Assembly: GCF_913020055.1 (NCBI RefSeq)
Contig: NZ_CAJWCF010000014.1
Coordinates: forward strand, 1 to 55,777
DNA: 55,777 nt
Origin: an uncultured Paraglaciecola sp.
GTDB lineage: Bacteria; Pseudomonadota; Gammaproteobacteria; Enterobacterales; Alteromonadaceae
Reading direction: 5' to 3'
The position numbers and the translations under genes are program-made. Shown here in pieces: positions 53,083-55,777 of this stretch. The notes under the pieces were generated by a model that searched no databases, was not told the DNA's origin, and saw only the letters and a list, made by a program, of their open reading frames with translations. The first letter of the stretch is position 1. The number at the start of each line of letters is the position of its first letter.

Positions 53083-54345
53083 ATGAGGTTTATTTTTGGG
53101 TTAATGCTTTGCTGTTCGTTAATGGCTTGCCAGTCAACTGTTGTCGACGCAAAAAATACAGCTAACTTAGCTGAATCAGTAGGATTTTCAACCGAACGAC
53201 TTGACCGGATCGCACCGGTTATGCAGTCTTATATTGACCAAGGAAAATTAGCCGGCACTTTGACCTTAGTTGCCAAAGACGGAAAAATTGTATATCTCAA
53301 CGCTCAAGGTATGCAGGATAAAGAAGCTGGTAAATCTATGAGTGAAGATACCATCTTCAGAATTTACTCTATGAGTAAACCCATTACAGCCGTTGCCGCC
53401 ATGACACTCTGGGAACAAGGCAAGTTTCACATGTTTGACCCCATTTCTAAATACCTACCTGAATTCAAGGACATGAAGGTCTATGTGAGTGGGGCTGGAG
53501 ACGATATGGTGCTTGAAGATGCCAAAAGCCCCATTCGTATAATCGACTTATTTATGCATACCTCTGGTTTAAGTTATGGTTTTACTGGTAGCGAAGTAGA
53601 CAAACTGTATCAACAATTGTTATCTAAACCTGACGAATTGAACCGCAGTAATATACTCAGTAAAATGGCTGCACTGCCTCTCGTCCACCAGCCTGGCACA
53701 GCATGGAATTATGGTGTATCAACCGATATCATTGGTTTTTTAATGGAAAAACTTAGTGGTAAAAGACTGGGTGAATATATGCAAGAAACTATATTTTCAC
53801 CTTTAGGAATGAAAGACACGGGCTTCCATGTACCGGCTAATAAAGTTGATAGACTCACGCAGATTTACACTGCTGATAGAAAAACGGGTAAAACCATCGT
53901 CATGCAGAATGAGCCTTTAGGTGACTACATGAGCGATCCAGAAATCCACAATGCTGGCGGTGGATTAGTCTCCACAATGCAAGATTATTTTACCTTTGCA
54001 CAAATGATGCTGAATGGCGGTGAAATCAATGGTGTAAGGATTTTAGGTAGAAAAACGGTTGAATACATGAGCAGTAACCACTTGCCTAACAACTTAATTC
54101 CTTTTAACGCAGATTCACAAGGCGAAGGTTATGGCCTTGCGATGTCGGTCACAGTCGATCCAGGTATGTCAGGGTTTATGAGTTCAAAGGGTAACTTTGG
54201 TTGGGGAGGAGCTGCCTCGACTTATTTCCGAGTCGACCCAGTAGAGAAAATCATATTAATATCAATGGCCCAATTTATACCAATGGGTTTCCATCGCTAT
54301 CATGATGATTTCAGAAACCTTGTCTATCAAGCATTAGTAGAATAA
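53083..54345 (+). CDS. Serine hydrolase lipoprotein, class C beta-lactamase-like
   Basis: 420 residues. Lipobox LMACQ (Cys16) attaches it to a membrane. The beta-lactamase/PBP-like transferase fold has SMSK at 96-99 (S-x-x-K nucleophile and base), WNYGVSTDI (Tyr-x-x motif), HTSGLSYGF and the final GWGGAASTYFRVDP (KTG-like HxG replaced by Gly-Gly). Such enzymes are esterases, D-amino-acid peptidases or beta-lactamase-like hydrolases; the substrate is not predictable. The ATG at 53083 has aagggg eight bases upstream (a GTG at 53080 is less likely). Converges with the next gene. Confidence 0.9.
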   Translation: MRFIFGLMLCCSLMACQSTVVDAKNTANLAESVGFSTERLDRIAPVMQSYIDQGKLAGTLTLVAKDGKIVYLNAQGMQDKEAGKSMSEDTIFRIYSMSKPITAVAAMTLWEQGKFHMFDPISKYLPEFKDMKVYVSGAGDDMVLEDAKSPIRIIDLFMHTSGLSYGFTGSEVDKLYQQLLSKPDELNRSNILSKMAALPLVHQPGTAWNYGVSTDIIGFLMEKLSGKRLGEYMQETIFSPLGMKDTGFHVPANKVDRLTQIYTADRKTGKTIVMQNEPLGDYMSDPEIHNAGGGLVSTMQDYFTFAQMMLNGGEINGVRILGRKTVEYMSSNHLPNNLIPFNADSQGEGYGLAMSVTVDPGMSGFMSSKGNFGWGGAASTYFRVDPVEKIILISMAQFIPMGFHRYHDDFRNLVYQALVE

Positions 54346-54356
54346 AAAAATTGTGG

Positions 54357-54374
54357 TGCGCCTTAACTGGCGCA
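54357..54374 (-). terminator. Terminator of the minus-strand DUF4932-like gene
   Basis: Hairpin tgcgcc-agttaa-ggcgca on the minus strand, followed by ccacaattttttt, 22 bases after the stop. It may also act on the plus-strand serine hydrolase gene, but less well. Confidence 0.65.
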
Positions 54375-54395
54375 TCAATATCACTTAATAATTGT

Positions 54396-55694
54396 TCAAT
54401 TGACTTTTAGCCAATTAATAATGGGGTCATACAGGTCTACGATAGTTTGCCCTGGACGTCTTTTTTCATACAACCGAGTCAACTCTTTATTAAATGTCTT
54501 AAATTTATAAAACCCGCGTTTATTCACCATAAAATTTTCGACATAATTTTTTATCATTAAATATTCATCCGTAGAATATTTGTCCATGGCGTATAACAAA
54601 AATACTGACCATGTCATGTATTCGTTAAATGTGGAATAAGGTTTATTGTAGCCCCCACCTTTGTACCATGTACTTAAGTCCGGCAAAGCTAGGTCAATAT
54701 CTTCAATGTAGTTATCTGAAACCGGGTTAACATAAGCATGATCAATTTCAGTAAAAAACGAACGGCTTAATTTTATTGCCCGAAGCGACGCAGAATCTGC
54801 TGCTTTCTCGTAACGATTGGGGCCACTGATAAACATCACCGATTCTTTAAAATCACCGTCTGTATACATACGCGCGCTATGATTGCCCGCCCCTAGAGGC
54901 GAGAAAAACACTTTGTAACTTTGATATTTGGCGGGGAACTGCGACTCTAACCATTTCCAGATATTTTTCGGTTGGGTGTCTGTTAGAAACTGCTTGGTTA
55001 AGCCCAGATAATAAAGCTGTTGCTGCTGGTAAAACGTCCTAAAATTACTGGTTTCAGCAAAGTTCTCTAACAGTTCTAAGTTGTCTGCCACAGCGTCTTG
55101 CGCTCTAAAACCATTGTAAATATCTGAACTTTCTATTTTATCATTAACAAAAACATACGCTGGACCGTTTTCAACAAGGGAATAATAATCAACATTGTTC
55201 AATGCGCTAAACAACGCATGGTCTTTGAAAGGAGCAAACCATTTAATCATCTGAAGATAATAATCTCCTTCCGAGTGACTACCATAATTTGTTTGATGAA
55301 ACTTATCTGCTAACGCCAAGACTATATTGGTTAGCTCGTAAACCTCAGGGACCTCGGCTGTTACTTTTCCTCTGTGCTGTTGAATATAGGTATTGTCATA
55401 CTGAGCAGGTTTACCTTGGATGCTGAATGAAATGGACTTTGTTATATTGTTTAGCTTTAAATATACTTTTTCCGTCTCTTTACCTTGGTAAAAAATAGAC
55501 AATCGTTGCTCACCATACTTAAATTCAGCCGTTGGACTTGCTCCCCAATGGGTCAGATATATCACTTGCTCATTTGGCAAAGAATCAAAATCCAGCTTAC
55601 GACTAAAATAGCGATAAGTAACTAATTCAAAATTAGAGTCTTCCAAGGTAATTGTGTGTTGGTGAACAGGTGTTTCTGCACAACCGAAGAACAT
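54396..55694 (-). CDS. DUF4932-like envelope protein, degenerate metallopeptidase motif
   Basis: 432 residues from the ATG at 55694. EVPEVYELTNIVLALADKFH, a long helical middle, and the region RSFFTEIDHAYVNPVSDN correspond to the DUF4932 family. There the usual HExxH-type motif (HEFSHxFVNP) reads T-E-I-D-H here, so the first His is lost. The N-terminus MFFGCAET looks like the end of a lipoprotein signal, but only four residues precede the Cys. The frame continues upstream as KHSLI and then meets a stop (about 55717), so the signal sequence is truncated or starts at a non-standard codon. Function unknown. Followed by a clear terminator. Confidence 0.62.
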   Translation of the reverse strand: MFFGCAETPVHQHTITLEDSNFELVTYRYFSRKLDFDSLPNEQVIYLTHWGASPTAEFKYGEQRLSIFYQGKETEKVYLKLNNITKSISFSIQGKPAQYDNTYIQQHRGKVTAEVPEVYELTNIVLALADKFHQTNYGSHSEGDYYLQMIKWFAPFKDHALFSALNNVDYYSLVENGPAYVFVNDKIESSDIYNGFRAQDAVADNLELLENFAETSNFRTFYQQQQLYYLGLTKQFLTDTQPKNIWKWLESQFPAKYQSYKVFFSPLGAGNHSARMYTDGDFKESVMFISGPNRYEKAADSASLRAIKLSRSFFTEIDHAYVNPVSDNYIEDIDLALPDLSTWYKGGGYNKPYSTFNEYMTWSVFLLYAMDKYSTDEYLMIKNYVENFMVNKRGFYKFKTFNKELTRLYEKRRPGQTIVDLYDPIINWLKVN

Positions 55695-55777
55695 AAAAAT
55701 AAGGCTATGTTTGTATTAACTGTTGTTGAACACTAAACATACTGTTTTTATTGAACTTTTCATCATTGTCCAAATAT

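Overview
The window looks like chromosomal DNA of a marine gammaproteobacterium, most likely Alteromonadales (Glaciecola/Paraglaciecola/Alteromonas-like). This is inferred from the moderate-to-low GC, the Na+-coupled PutP, AGCS and SLC13 transporters, a long-form GAPDH next to glgX-glgB-malQ, gapA-yeaD, pnp, a DUF349 protein next to rluF, and attC sites of chromosomal-integron type. No database search was possible.

Layout. (1) 1-720: an ORF open from base 1 joins a trehalose-phosphatase-like stretch in frame to the C-terminal half of an IS110-family transposase, which abuts half an attC site. (2) 719-4961: nine gene cassettes, all read on the minus strand, separated by eight full attC sites. 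They include a brnT-brnA toxin-antitoxin pair with its own apparently leaderless promoter. No integrase is visible, so this is an attC cluster lacking an integrase, or the far end of an array. (3) 4962-5620: a 42-bp perfect palindrome, then a large nested-hairpin repeat element. (4) 5610-7660: elaA-type acetyltransferase and divergent putP. (5) 7988-13461: sulfate activation and uptake operon cysD-cysC-cysQ-cysN-SLC13 permease. (6) 13550-17517: OsmC protein, methyltransferase, PAS-GGDEF protein, small membrane protein, 2OG-Fe(II) oxygenase. (7) 17776-27019: minus-strand housekeeping genes (rluF, DUF349, yeaC, zinc ribbon, AGCS symporter, M14 carboxypeptidase, thioredoxin-like protein, long GAPDH). 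(8) 27357-36658: glycogen/maltodextrin operon malQ-glgB-glgX, divergent from gapA-yeaD with HexR-like operators between. (9) 36737-42177: DUF4389 protein, pnp without adjacent rpsO, and a membrane GGDEF protein between inverted mosaics of noncoding repeats. (10) 43081-45883: an M20D amidohydrolase and a nearly identical truncated copy, with more nested-hairpin elements between and beside them. (11) 46329-55694: a frameshifted gene joining two solute-binding folds, a prolyl oligopeptidase lipoprotein, a membrane LuxR regulator, a membrane protein with an in-frame stop, a serine-hydrolase lipoprotein and a DUF4932-like protein.

How the genes work together: the cys cluster covers sulfate uptake, activation to APS and PAPS, and removal of the inhibitory by-product PAP. 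malQ-glgB-glgX build, remodel and degrade alpha-glucan, and the GAPDHs and the mutarotase YeaD handle the resulting hexose phosphates. The most unusual material is noncoding: the nested-hairpin element, present in two long copies whose 21-22 bp outer stems have unrelated sequences yet stay fully paired.
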